A stretch of 64,000 nucleotides of DNA from Watersipora subatra (taxonomy: Eukaryota > Bryozoa > Gymnolaemata > Cheilostomatida > Watersiporidae), in assembly GCF_963576615.1 (NCBI RefSeq), contig NC_088714.1:36125143-36189142 (forward strand), written 5' to 3'. The stretch's first letter is position 1. Every line of letters starts with the position of its first letter. The notes beneath the pieces were generated by a model. The model was not told the DNA's origin and did not search any database. It worked only from the letters and a program-made list of their open reading frames with translations. Positions 48,701-59,413 of this stretch are shown piece after piece. The translations under genes were made by a program, and so were the position numbers.

Positions 48701-51700
48701 TTGCAAGTCAACCTTCAAGATGATAAGCATCGTCTTAGCAAAATACAAGCAAAAATATTAGAGTGAATCAAATTAATTCCTTGGCATTGATGGCTATTTT
48801 GATTTTAAATGGAGTTTGCCCTGGTTAGGGGCGGACAATTCGAACTTCGGTAATCGGGTTCTTTTCCCAGTGATGATCTAATATTATTGTCTTATGAGCC
48901 TACTTTAAAGATTCAGTAGCAATGATCAAATAATATGACCACAATTATGATCAAGACAACTTTAATTATTAGTAAACACCGTAAGAATATAAAGGTTATC
49001 TTGCCACTAGTGTCCTAATCACCAAATATTTATTAAAATACAGTACAGAATTAGGTTAACACAGATAGCAGATACTGAGTCACAGTATAAAGTAAATGCG
49101 CACATCCTGTCGACAAGAAACTGTTTAGACCCTACTCGACTGCCAAACTCTTCACCAATATATCCCAATCCTAATAACAACAAATCAGACCTAGCTTTTG
49201 TGAGACTTTCTTAAGAAAGCTAGCCTTATTTCAAAAGCAGGCTGCTGCAGGGGCAGTGTAACCAACCAGTGGTTGTGGGCTCACGGCTAGCAATCTACAA
49301 AACCGAATCTCATTGACTCGCTAAATCCAGAAATTCATACATACAGCACAACATACATGCATATGAAACTCATACATACATCACAACACACATGCATATG
49401 AAATTCATACATGCATCACAACATACATGCATATGAAATTCATACATACATCACAACATACATGCATATGAAATTCATACATATATCACAACATACATGC
49501 ATATGAAAAGTTAGTTTTTCTTATTTTCAATACTTGCATAGGACTTCACTTCACCGTACCCACGACGAGGAAGCCCATACACAAAGTAGAGGTCGTTGGT
49601 TTGATTCGCAAAATTTATGAAAACCCAGATGACAAGTTTAAGGTGCTTACTGGTAAGTTAATTTGAAGCCGTCCATCAAATTATTGATTTTATGACCGGG
49701 AGATATTTAGGTGGTACTAATTGTTAACTTGTGAGCTTACCAATGGTATAAGCGTTCTTACATTAAGCTGAATTTCCTGTGAAGTTAATTTTTGGGGAAT
49801 AGCCATAGAAGGGCTGGCAGCTACCGATTCTATTACTAATTTTAAACCTGGTAGGGTTCAATTCATATTGTACCGACCTTTACTAGAACTCAGGTAGTAG
49901 TTTGTTTGCTAGATATTTTATAACAATATGCTGTCCGTTCAAGAGTTTGGTGGTACCTCAGTATTGGCTGTTCAAGATTACAATAGCATCACAAGATGTT
50001 GGCTGTTAAGAATTGGTGTGATATAGTGAGTGGAGTGTCTATTCAGGACCATTCATACCTGCTGTTAAATTACTATAATTCTATCTATGACTAGAATACT
50101 TACATGAAAATCTTCTTTAGTTTATACTTCAGGTTTTTAAACTTCAATGAGGTCAAAATTCATTTTCTGTTGGATCTCTTTTAACATTCTGCATCACTAT
50201 TCATGATATTTAAATATATATCCCACAAAAAGAGTACTATCTATCTATATATATTATATATATGTATATATATTTCTCAAAGTATATATGTGCGTCCCTT
50301 CAGCTATAGCTATTATTAGAATAGCTGTAGCTGGACAACGCTGACGCAACATCATGGCGTACTGTCATTAAAAGCCTATCGCTTATTAAGCGCCTGTAGC
50401 TTACTGGAATTCTCCATTGGCAATATGCCAGGCTAATAGTAAGTGGTGGGCAACTCTCATTACTTCTCATTGTTTATAAGTTGATTTTTAATACTATTTT
50501 CCATTGGCGATGTGTCAGACTAATAGCAAGTGGTAGGCAACTCTCATTACTTCTCATTGTTTATTAGCTGACTTTTAATACCCGGGCAATGCCGGGAGGC
50601 ATAGCTAGTTTGTAATAATGACAAATCCCTCTACTCATCAAAAGATTTTTAATAGAACATTCTCAAAACTCCACAATAGTTTACAAGTGCAAGATGCGAA
50701 GCTTGCTTAGTTGGTTTAAATTGATGTTTTAATGTGTTATGAATTATAAATAAGTTTTGCTCTATTCTCTGCATTTCATGAATTAGTAAAACTTGGTATA
50801 CACGAACAAAAAGATAGCTTTCTTGTCACTGGTATTCTACCACATTCACCGTATCTGAGATTTGCATAGTGCCCATTGTAAATTTTAGGAAATTGTTTTT
50901 GTTATTCAGTGGATGATGGATCAGGCTGCATACAGTGCATGTGTTCGACTAGCATCATTCGCAGGTCACATCAGAATTGTCATTGTAAGTAAGGGTGTCT
51001 GTAGGTGAGCCAACTGTTGACAGGTTTGCTCTGATTGTCTCATTAGTGACTCACCAGAGTATACCAAATCAATGTTTGAACATCTTTAACTTTCTAGTTG
51101 ACATGTCAATTTTTTGGTTTTTGAGAACCTTTGTCACTACTTCAACATGATTATTGATCAAGTCCGCGTTAACTATTTGCTCTTTTGTTTATTTATTTTT
51201 GTTTTAGTTTCTAAACCTGGCTGTCAGTGCACCTCTTTTAGTACTTCTCGGTTCACTCACGTATAAGAACCTATTTGCAGCTGAAGATTTTGGAAAGCTG
51301 CTCAACGCTTTAGACAAGTCTCTGCAACAGCCACTTCCAATGATTGGTCACATGATCAAAATCCGAGGAATAATCACTCTAACAAAAAATACTGAGGACC
51401 ATATGACAAAACAGATCAAGGTTTTGGAGTATGGTGAGGACTTGCTCATATCTATAAAATATCTATACAATAACCTTGACATTCAAAGTTATTCTCTTCC
51501 AATATTTTTTTTCTATATTGGAGCAAATATTCTCAAAAACATGCACCGAATTTTATATAATTTGTTGCACAACCTACAAACAACAATGATTACTTCAACT
51601 ACTGTAATTACATATAACATTAAGTATATGAATTAGACCTATATCAAACTTTGTAAAACAACTAAATGTAATAATACTAAAATGTATGCTAGAACATAAA

Positions 51701-54700
51701 TTCATATACGATAAAAAAGGTTTTTGCTGCAACGGTACCTTTTTGGAACAGACAGGTAACCGGATGCTTAGCCCTAGCAATACTATAGATGGGTGGTTTG
51801 TAGGTGTAGTTGGTGATAGGGATATGGGGCTAAGGGAAATAATTAAATATTTGGTAAAAATAAATGTTTTGACAATGGCGCATATAATTTGTCATGATTT
51901 TTGGTTGTGATGATTTTTGAAGCACGAAGTCCACGAATAAGATTTTGATAGCATTTTGATAACTCAATCAGCATAAAACTTTACATCATCTGGTGCCATC
52001 AGAACAAGTTTTCAAAGGTCTTGTCGAATGAGCTTGCACTGTTTTTCAGTCCTTTTCTCCTCGTAGCATGCGTAACAACTTCAGCATGCCAGAAGAGTTA
52101 TTTATCCCTATGATTATTACTATTATTATAGGCATCATTATCATTACCATTAGAAATAAAATGATCACTGTCTCTTGTACTATTACTCCATAAAGCATCA
52201 TGCGAGGTTCGATTTGTAAAGCCTCGGTAGCTGCGTCTGACAAGGTAGCTGCGTCTGACAAGGTAGCTGTGTCTGACACGGCTAGTCACTGCAAAGAAGA
52301 AATGGCAATAAAAATTTAACATTTTGGCAAAGTAAAACTCAAGTATAAACATGTTTTTCATTGGCTCAATGTAGCCAGCAGATTGTTTCCTTTCGTTTAA
52401 GTACAGATATGATAGGCTAATTAATTAACTACTCCTCATCAGAAATGACAGAAGATACATATAAGCCTACTAAAAGTTCTCTAAAAGTCTAAAACCATAC
52501 GTCATGGTTCTTGACCTTGCGCAAATACTATGAGTTGAACGAGTTAAATTAAAAAAGTTTTTATATAGTTTTTGTATTTGACATTTGTTATGTTGTATAT
52601 TTAATTGTAATGTCTAGTCTCTCCCTTTTCATTCGTTTCAGGTTGACTTTGATTTGCATCACTTTCGGTTTCCTCATCACCATAGTTACTACACAGCTTT
52701 CTTTAAGGACAGCGTTTGCTTCTTCCTTTTTCTATTACTTTTACTATTTCCAGAACTAATCTTTTAGCATCCATTAGTTAAAAATAGTGAAGAAGGTAAG
52801 AAGCAATGCTTAATTTGTTGAAACACCGTAGAGCCTTTGAGCTATATGAAAGAGAACTGCGTACACATGTATGTACGTACATACACACATACATATTGAT
52901 TTGCAAAACTTTCCATGTCATATGTTAGCAATTACTTTTGATATTGGAAAAAGTCCCTTTTCGAATTTTAGATCCCAATTTGAAATTTTCTGTGTTAAGA
53001 TGTGAGTGAGTTGGTTTGACTATACGGATGTTTGTTTCTTCATTTTTCTCTAATCTCTTCAGGTTTAGCATAATTTATATCAGACTAGCTGCATTACCCG
53101 TGTTCGGGAACAGATTTACGTAAAGCAATAGTTTTATTGAGAGGTGTCTTTCATACTGTAAAACAACTCCTAATATGCAATCTACTGACATTTTTGTGCT
53201 GATCTGACTGCATACACATATAAAGTTGTACATGGCAATAATGTTGGAGAGACCAATGGAAATATGCAATATGTTTTACAGCTAGTCTACAATGCATCAG
53301 TCTCGAACCACTCAAATCGGAATTGTCCTAATTTTGTACACAGAACTGATAATGAAATTGACATTGCTAGGCAAACTGACGTTCTTCAAACTGGCAGTAT
53401 TGAAAAGTTTTACATATTTTAAGAAATTTTAGAAAATATTTTGCTATTGCACTGCTAAGCTATAGCTTAGCAGTGCAATAGCAAAATATATCGCCAGCAT
53501 TTCTTGAATTGAGACTTCTACATGCTTAAAACACTAATCATGATTCACCAGTTCTTCGTCTATAGCCTGTGTTTTGACATGGTATATACAAACTGTGCAG
53601 CAGTAATGTGGTTGTTGATAAAATTTATTATCAATAAAATCTACTATATAAACTACATATATGGCCTCTCGCCTTTCCAACGTAAGGCATTACATCCGGA
53701 GCATTTTTGGGCAAAAAAATTCAACCCTATACTGTGTTGCAGGACTGTAGTCAAGTGCGAAGTTGTCTGTCCATACACGGCACCTGGTAGCAGATGCTGT
53801 AGTTAGTGCATCTCGCTGTTGTCGCCGTTTCATCTGCTCTGAAAATTCAGCTCGCCGAGCAGCTGTTGTAGCTAGTGCATCATGTTCTTGTCGCCGCTGC
53901 ATCTGCTCGGAGGTTTCTGCACGCCTGGCCGATGTAGCGGCTGCTCTGAGCCGTTTGAGTTGCTGCTGGGGTCGGTTCAGTAGTCTCTGCACATCTAGCA
54001 GCTGCAGCATCTATTCTGGCCTGTTCTCGATGTACTTGTGTTTGTTCGGCGGTTTCTGCTCTTCTAGCAGCTGCAGTAACAGTTCCGTTTCGTTGTGGGC
54101 GTAGCTGTGTTTGCTCTGCAGTTTCTGCTCATCTTGCTGCTGCTTTGCGAATTCGATCTCTTTCTCCATGGGAATCAATCTGTTCTTGCGTTTGGGCGGT
54201 AGGCTTTTTGGAAGGCATTGTACTGCTTCAAGCATTTCTAAAATTGAATGAGATGGTGTGCTGTTTTGTAATATACGCTGCTCACGTTCTTCTCACCGTC
54301 GCCTATCACCAGGCTCAGAGTGCCCGTGCAAGTTCTGTAGTAGCTGTAGTTCTGTAGTACTTGTAGCTGAAAAAAAATGTAAAAGTAACTCAGCTGTGGA
54401 AGGAAATGAACATGTTTATTATCACAAACTGTGGCAAATCCAACGTTTTCAACCCTTTCACTGAAGTAGACTCACTCATGCGTTTTCTATGGTCGACCGC
54501 CATAGACACATTTTTGCGACTTTTCCAGCGATAGCTAGTAACTGAATTTTATTATTCGTTGATAACATAACCACAAATTTTAAGACTTGTATGGAGTGAC
54601 AGTATTGTCCAAAGATTTCTCTATAAAATTAGCCTAAAATTTAATTTTAAATCTTTGTTTGAGAATTTCCAACTAAACCACTTCGGGTGCATGCACCGCT

Positions 54701-57700
54701 ATAGCGGCTTCGAGTATATTCTTCTCAAGTTCATCAGCCAGTTTTTAGGCTTTGCATAGTTGCATTACTCATCCATCTATATTTAGAGCCTGCTTACAGT
54801 TACACTCTATCTACAAAGCTAAGCATGATCTTCAGACATGTTTGCAGACATTAGACTGGTCAAACAGCTATGGTCAAATGAAAGAATTTCGAGTAATTTG
54901 CGTTCAAAGTTCAACATCTCGATCAGTTAGTAACAACGCGTAGTAGCTAGTAGTTGATGCGTATAGGCTTCAATTCAGCGATAGAAATGGCAGACTTCCA
55001 GTAGAGTGGTGACGAAGATAAGCTAACAGCTATGGAAGACACTGTAGATTGCATTGTATACACAGTATAATGTTTTAATTGTTTGTTATTATACATACTT
55101 TTATACATTTTCATGCTACCCTTATTAGTCAAAAATGTTCGTAGAACACAAATTTTAATAAAACCGCTATTTCATGCTACTTTCAATATTTATTATTTTT
55201 AATTTTTGCAATAAAGATAATACGATCAGATACAGAATTTTCTCTGTGCTCCAAAAAGTATAGGTGTTCTATGTAAAAATGTGAGTGCTTCTACGGTTAA
55301 AATGACTTTTGTTGACCCATGTCATAATCTGTAGAGCATCATGATTTAATTGTACCTGAACACGAAATGGGATTATGCAATTGTACCCGAAGTGGTTAAA
55401 AACAACCATTTTTGTGTAAGTTTTGAAAATGCCACCGAGTTAGAAAACAATTACTTATGTTGATGACATAGCCGATTCAGATTTGTGTGATTACACATAT
55501 AATTAAAATAGCAATAGCAGTAATAGCAATAACATAGTAAATAGCAATAACATACAACAACACTAACCTTTTCGATGTAGAAATTTAGTAGGTAAAACGC
55601 AGTAGCAGTACCCGTGCAAGTTCTGTAGTAGCTGTAGTACTCGTAGCTGGAAAAAAATAAAAGTAACTCAGAAGGAAGTGAACATGTGTACTATCACAAA
55701 CAGTGGCAAATCCAACGTTTTCAATCTTTTCACTGAAGTAGACTCATTTATGCGTTTTCTATGGTCGACCGCCGTAGACACATTTTGCAATTTTACCAGC
55801 AATTGCTAGTAACTGAATTTTATTATTCTTCGATAACATAACCAACGATCTTGAGGACTTTTATGGTAGTGACAGTGTTGTTTTAAGATTTCTCTATAAA
55901 ATTAGCCTAAAGTTTAATATTTTAATCTTTGGAGATTTCCAACTTAAAAACGAACATTTTTGTGTAAGTCGATTAAAGGCGTTCGAGTTAGAAAACAAAT
56001 AGTTACTCATGTTGATGACATTATAGCCGATTCAGATTTTTGTGATTACACAGATAAAACAAACGTTATAGATGGAGTTTGAAATTGAAAAAAATATCAT
56101 GAAGCATTATCGGAAAAATGGCTGGCAGTAGGCCAACAGCTAAATTTGTACATGGACGCAAGTGAAAGGGTTATGTATTGAAAGTGTGGCAATTCATAGA
56201 CAATACAACATTGAATAAGAAACATTTACCTTTTCAATGTGGAAATTTAGTAGGTGAGAATTGCGTTTTTCCAGTGGCCGCAAGAAACAGACGTTTACCG
56301 TAAGTCCTCATGCTCAAGCCGCGCGGCTTGTGCTCAAAACCAGATGACTCACGAAAGAAAAAATAATCCTTCAACAAGCCGCGTATGCCCATAGACCACG
56401 GCTAATGACTGAGGTTTTGTCGTTGACCCCTTCAGGAGCGAGAGTGTTGAGAAGAGTTTTGCTATACCCCCCATCCTCTTGAATTAGAAAACAGGCTACA
56501 TCCGTACCCGTGAAAAGAATTTTCTTTTACTTCCAAGTTCGAATTAAAATTCCTAAACCCTTGTATCAAGAACTTACTTGCCATGTCTCAGCTAGATTTG
56601 TATTGCACTGTTAGAGGCTTAGTTTATGGAAAGATGCGGTCAGGAAAGAAACGTTTTAATGACCTATGACTGTGGTGAGTTAAACATTAGCGATAAATTC
56701 TTCGTTAGTCTAGAGTATTCCTAAACATGACCTTGAAAATAAACGAGTAGCTTGCCGAAATCCCGTACATAAAAGTGTATCATGGCTGCGATTCTATGGT
56801 TATAGCGCGAAACTGAGCAGAGACCGCATTTATCGAGAAGCCGCCCTAAGCCTCACGTAAGTTTTAAATACTTGGCTTTAGCCGTGGCCTATGACTTTGA
56901 ACCAGTAGCCGCGCCCAACGACAAGCCGCGCGGTTTGAGCATAAGGACTTACGGTACGCGACCTTCTCGGTACACATTGGCAGTAAATATTAATTGCGTG
57001 TAAATTACTACGCGCTAACCGGATATGACGTGTTGTGTAGAAACGATGATTAGGTTATGTATAATAGAGACGTGTATTAACCGGATATTCCCGTTAATGC
57101 GCCCTAGATACCTAGTAGCGGCTAATAGTCCGAAAAGTACGGTACTCTATAAAGCGGACAGACAGATAGATAGACAGACAACGATTGCCGTTTATATAGT
57201 AGATCAGTTCTTTTATAAGTTTAAAGGTTGACTTGCAACAAAATTCACATTACAGTTATTTGATATCAAAAGATTCACCATGTCTTACTCTGTTGTGTTG
57301 TAGCTGCAAAATATGTGGAAATGTGATTACAAGCTCTCAAAAGCTTAAAAACGAACAGTTAATCGCAACCACACGAGACCGCCGTAGTTTGTATTCTCTT
57401 TCCAAAACGGTTTAAATGTGACGTAGTTGTGGTAGATGGTTTCTGTTTACACTTTCATGCAGCTGTATTCGTCGAAATATTTTCACAAATATACTTAACG
57501 CATTCAATAAAACATGTCTATTGTTTTTATGCATCTGTTTTATCGTCATTGTAATGCTGTCACTTTTAGCAGTGAAATCTTATAACTTACCGTAAAAATT
57601 CATTTAATTTTTTAACCTTACCTCGAAGGAGTACAAATCATTGTCTGATAATCATGGCGAGCCTGTTGGTCACCTGTGATAATTGAAAAGGGCTGCAAAA

Positions 57701-58822
57701 ATTATTTTCGAAGTATTGGGTCACATGATCAGATTACTACTTGATGATTAATTCAAGCCGAAAAAAAAACTGTAAAGTAGCGAGCATCTATATTTGATAC
57801 GGGGTCTTCGGTAAAACCTGAAGTGTTTGTCATAAACTAGTGCTACGATAAGTTTTATGTTGAGCTTTTTATTGGCTTTTCAATTCACGTGAGGACATCA
57901 CGTGACAAGGCAATAATCAACTGTAATGTCTACGTCAGAGAAATAAAGAGATTCCAATCTACGGTGGCTTTTCGTTTTTGAGCTTTTAAGAGCTTGTAAT
58001 CACATTTCAACATATTTGGCACCTACAACACAACAGAGTAAAACATGGTGAATCTTTTGATACCAAATAACTGTAATGTGAATTTTGTTGCATGTCAACT
58101 TTTAAAGTTTTTATGAAGACTTGTTCAAAACTTCAAATAGTTGTGGATTTCCAATGTGTAGCTCTTAAAAATATGAAACGGTGCAAGCTTTTGTATTTTG
58201 CTATCTGAATCGTTTAGACAGCCAGCTACATGTATGAAATGACAAATTGTCTGCAATTGAAAATATCCATATGTAAAGTGTAGGGCATGGGGCCAAGTTT
58301 AATTTCTCTCGGCGTAAACCAGATGATACATATTTGTTGTTTATTCTTCATCGCTTCCTTAAAGGTATCAACATGAATCCTAACTCATTTGTTGATTGGA
58401 TGGTAGAGGTATCAGATGTATGGAATAATATAATCTCTGTGGGTGGCAGCGATGAGCTGTTTAATGACAGACAACCTTATCTTTGGCAGCCGGCAAAAAT
58501 AACACTGGAAACAACAGAGCAGGTAATGATCGCTAGGAATTTAGTGTTCTACTAAAATAAGGTACGCTTTCATAACTATGAATATGAACAAATCATTTAT
58601 GTAAAATGATTTTCTATGGCCTGCTACATATATACATGTAAACCTTGACATAAAAAGAAATTTATTTTTTTCATATGTTTTATTCTTTCGCTACCAAATT
58701 GTTTTTTTAACGGGACCCAATTAAATAGTCGAAAAACCCAACAATATTTGACAGTGGCAAACATAAGTTTTTATAACATTTTCTCTCCACAGTCTATGCA
58801 AAAGTTTTTGATAGCAAATTAA
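45760..58822 (+). CDS. stn1: CST complex subunit STN1 (assembled exons)
   Basis: STN1 is the OB-fold partner of TEN1 and CTC1, binds telomeric single-stranded DNA and promotes polymerase alpha fill-in. Exons: 45760-45853, 49542-49652, 50910-50984, 51281-51433, 58365-58522 and possibly 58793-58822. All have GT/AG borders, and phases 1,1,1,1,0 agree at every junction. The ATG follows an in-frame TGA. Peptide landmarks match STN1 order: an N-terminal helix (PSFLLYNKLLIAYIHR), then OB strand 1 with HKVEVVGLIRKI, then VDDGSGCIQC (family: VDD.tG.I.C), a helix (EDFGKLLNALDKSLQQ), MIGHMIKIRGIITL, and after the OB fold NPNSFVDWMVEV. With the last small exon (SMQKFLIAN, stop) the protein is about 206 aa, lacking the C-terminal winged-helix half of vertebrate STN1. 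The last exon is the weakest call; real 3' exons may be missed. The intron between exons 4 and 5 is 6.9 kb and full of transposons. Confidence 0.72.
46078..46440. mobile_element. 363-bp TIR MITE with 8-9-bp TSD
   Basis: Flanked by identical TGTTAGGGG (46069-46077 and 46441-46449). Ends are inverted: ACCTGCCAAC near the left and GTTGGCAGGT near the right. The interior has GGGCGTGAGACTCACGCAA and related short hairpins. It encodes no transposase. An 8-bp target duplication is used by hAT and P superfamilies; the CAGGGTTGGCAGG end resembles hAT termini, but this is inference. It lies in STN1 intron 1. Confidence 0.88.
46880..47546. other. Purine-rich tract and possible retroelement debris
   Basis: 46880-47080 is an unusually G/A-rich plus strand with loosely repeated GAGGCTCCAGAGG motifs. 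To its right a 92-codon minus frame (47268-47546) is basic and includes TARRPKSSKDSIIRKCQ and HHHQKTTRETLETN. This could be the tail of a decayed retrotransposon polyprotein, but I found no reverse transcriptase, integrase motif or LTR pair. Uncertain. Confidence 0.3.
47595..48714 (+). mobile_element. TTAA fold-back MITE, copy C with nested left end
   Basis: An outer left end (AGGTTTACTTGCAAC after TTAA at 47591) is followed by the TTCAGGTATGCACAC minisatellite, the CATTTATTAACACTTA flank, and a second left end (AAGTTGACTAGCGAC after TTAA at 47799). The body then matches the other copies and ends GTTGCAAGTCAACCT at 48714, followed by a degraded TCAA. The minisatellite and flank also precede copy A at 13.2 kb, so the mobilised or duplicated unit is larger than the MITE itself. 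No transposase. In STN1 intron 1. Confidence 0.88.
49318..49508. repeat. 35-bp minisatellite, about 5 copies
   Basis: Units contain AAATTCATACATACATCAC and AACATACATGCATATG. The array stops just before the polypyrimidine tract and acceptor of STN1 exon 2 (49541). Confidence 0.93.
50290..50610 (+). mobile_element. CTAGCTGT-end TIR element, 5'-truncated copy
   Basis: Shares CTATTATTAGAA, AGCTGGACAAC and CCATTGGCAATATGCCAG with the middle of the full element at 59414-60020 and ends with GGGCAATGCCGGGAGGCATA-GCTAGT. An internal segment (ACTCTCATTACTTCTCATTG) occurs twice. It lies in STN1 intron 2, about 300 bp before exon 3. Confidence 0.82.
52226..52280. repeat. 18-bp repeat, three copies
   Basis: Three copies of GGTAGCTGCGTCTGACAA, the last with GTG and CACG changes. 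In STN1 intron 4. Confidence 0.9.
53083..53287. mobile_element. Short CTAGCTG-end TIR element
   Basis: Starts GACTAGCTGCATTACCCGTG and ends ACAGCTAGTC, so the terminal GACTAGCTG is inverted. It is related at its ends to the 59.4-kb element but has a different interior, with no open frame of note. STN1 intron 4. Confidence 0.65.
53436..53489. repeat. Perfect 54-bp palindrome
   Basis: Two 27-nt arms, exact reverse complements with no spacer, centred between 53462 and 53463 (GCTAAGCTA|TAGCTTAGC). I checked every pair. The outermost mismatch is at 53435. In STN1 intron 4. Confidence 0.97.
53653..54218 (-). pseudogene. Helitron-type Rep/helicase N-terminal relic
   Basis: The minus strand starts MPSKKPTAQTQEQIDSHGE at 54218 and continues with repeated motifs of the form AAARRAETAEQTQ, then ARRAETSEQMQRRQEHDA and ARRAEFSEQMKRRQQRDAL. 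This is the RR-A-E-T/S-EQ repeat region seen at the front of many Helitron-like proteins. It is followed by NFALDYSPATQY and, in another frame, a C-x2-C zinc-knuckle-like QKCSGCNALRWKGERP, resembling the Helitron-like N domain. A stop interrupts the first repeat, frames shift at least twice, and the Rep and helicase domains are absent. The assignment rests on my recognition of the repeat and CNAL motifs, not on a search. STN1 intron 4. Confidence 0.6.
54323..55596 (+). repeat. Tandem duplication, left copy (with insertion)
   Basis: Starts CCCGTGCAAGTTCTGTAG and ends with GAAATTTAGTAGGT. It matches 55610-56256 throughout (TTCTATGGTCGACCGCC, GTAACTGAATTTTATTATTC, GATGACATAGCCGATTCAG) except for the transposon inserted at 54677-55396. 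No coding frame recognised. Confidence 0.88.
54677..55396. mobile_element. 720-bp Harbinger-like TIR element
   Basis: Begins ACCACTTCGGGTGCA and ends TTGTACCCGAAGTGGT, with TAA directly repeated on both sides (54674-54676, 55397-55399). The sister duplicate has CCAACTTAAAAAC at this position with no insert, i.e. an empty site. A 3-bp TAA/TTA target suggests PIF/Harbinger, though TIR length and interior give no proof. No transposase. Confidence 0.82.
55610..56256 (+). repeat. Tandem duplication, right copy (empty site)
   Basis: About 647 bp aligned to 54323-55596 minus its insertion. Contains the unoccupied target of the Harbinger-like element near 55945. Confidence 0.88.
56298..56954. mobile_element. 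657-bp TA-flanked TIR MITE (Tc1/mariner-like)
   Basis: Terminal inverted repeats of about 34 bp (CCGTAAGTCCTCATGCTCAA and its complement TTGAGCATAAGGACTTACGG) flanked by TA at 56296 and 56955. The ends include CCGCGCGGCTTG, GC-richer than the surroundings. No open frame for a transposase. TA duplication is typical of Tc1/mariner. In STN1 intron 4. Confidence 0.88.
57225..58101 (-). mobile_element. TTAA fold-back MITE, copy D (877 bp)
   Basis: TTAA at 57221-57224 and 58102-58105. It starts AGGTTGACTTGCAAC, and the right end is complementary with one change (CAACTT). Its interior is in the opposite orientation to copy B (ATTCGTCGAAATATT here), and the size is almost equal. No transposase. It lies 263 bp left of STN1 exon 5. 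Confidence 0.92.
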
Positions 58823-59413
58823 TTAGCATAACATTTTACATCAATTGATGCCATAGAAATATGTCCAGACACTTTTTATCTTTATGCTACTACCATGGGT
58901 AACCATTTGAGTTATGAACTGAGTCATGTTTTGAGTCATATTCTGAGCATGTTCTTCCTGTCTTCTCCTCAGTTGATTGAACATTGTTGTTATATACCGT
59001 ACTGCGTATGTACTGTGTTATGTACTGCATACAAGTAACAGTAATAAGTTCACATACATGTAGATAAGCAATAAAGTACTTTTTTCGTTGCTTCCTATCC
59101 ATAGATGCATATGTTATGTATTTTGACACAATAAAAACAGTAAGTAAAACAACATATTAAAACATAATGATCGCCATTAGCATGAAAAGAATATTTCAAA
59201 CTCATGATATCACTCACCTGTTGTCATCACATTTCACTAACAAAAATTGTGACAATTCTGATTCAGGTAGAAAATATTGCCTTGTTTGTGTTATGAATCC
59301 GCTTTTACTACAACACCTTCTCTCAGAGCAGACAGTGTTGGAATAGACAGTACCCTGATAGCAAGCCTAGAGGCATTTGTACTATTTTCATATTATTAGG
59401 AATTATATCATAT
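58823..59413. other. Downstream of STN1, no further exon recognised
   Basis: I looked for winged-helix exons continuing STN1 and found none convincing. An AATAAA occurs near 59131 and could serve polyadenylation. Confidence 0.4.

Noticed and set aside
51208-51280. Alternative acceptor for STN1 exon 4 at GTTTTAG (51207)
   Set aside because: It leads to an in-frame TAA before the conserved segment; the acceptor at 51280 (TTTGCAG) keeps the frame.
52642-52758. Possible STN1 exon reading VDFDLHHFRFPHHH after a TTTCAG acceptor
   Set aside because: In the phase left by exon 4 it gives an immediate stop, whereas the exon at 58365 fits both the phase and the family.
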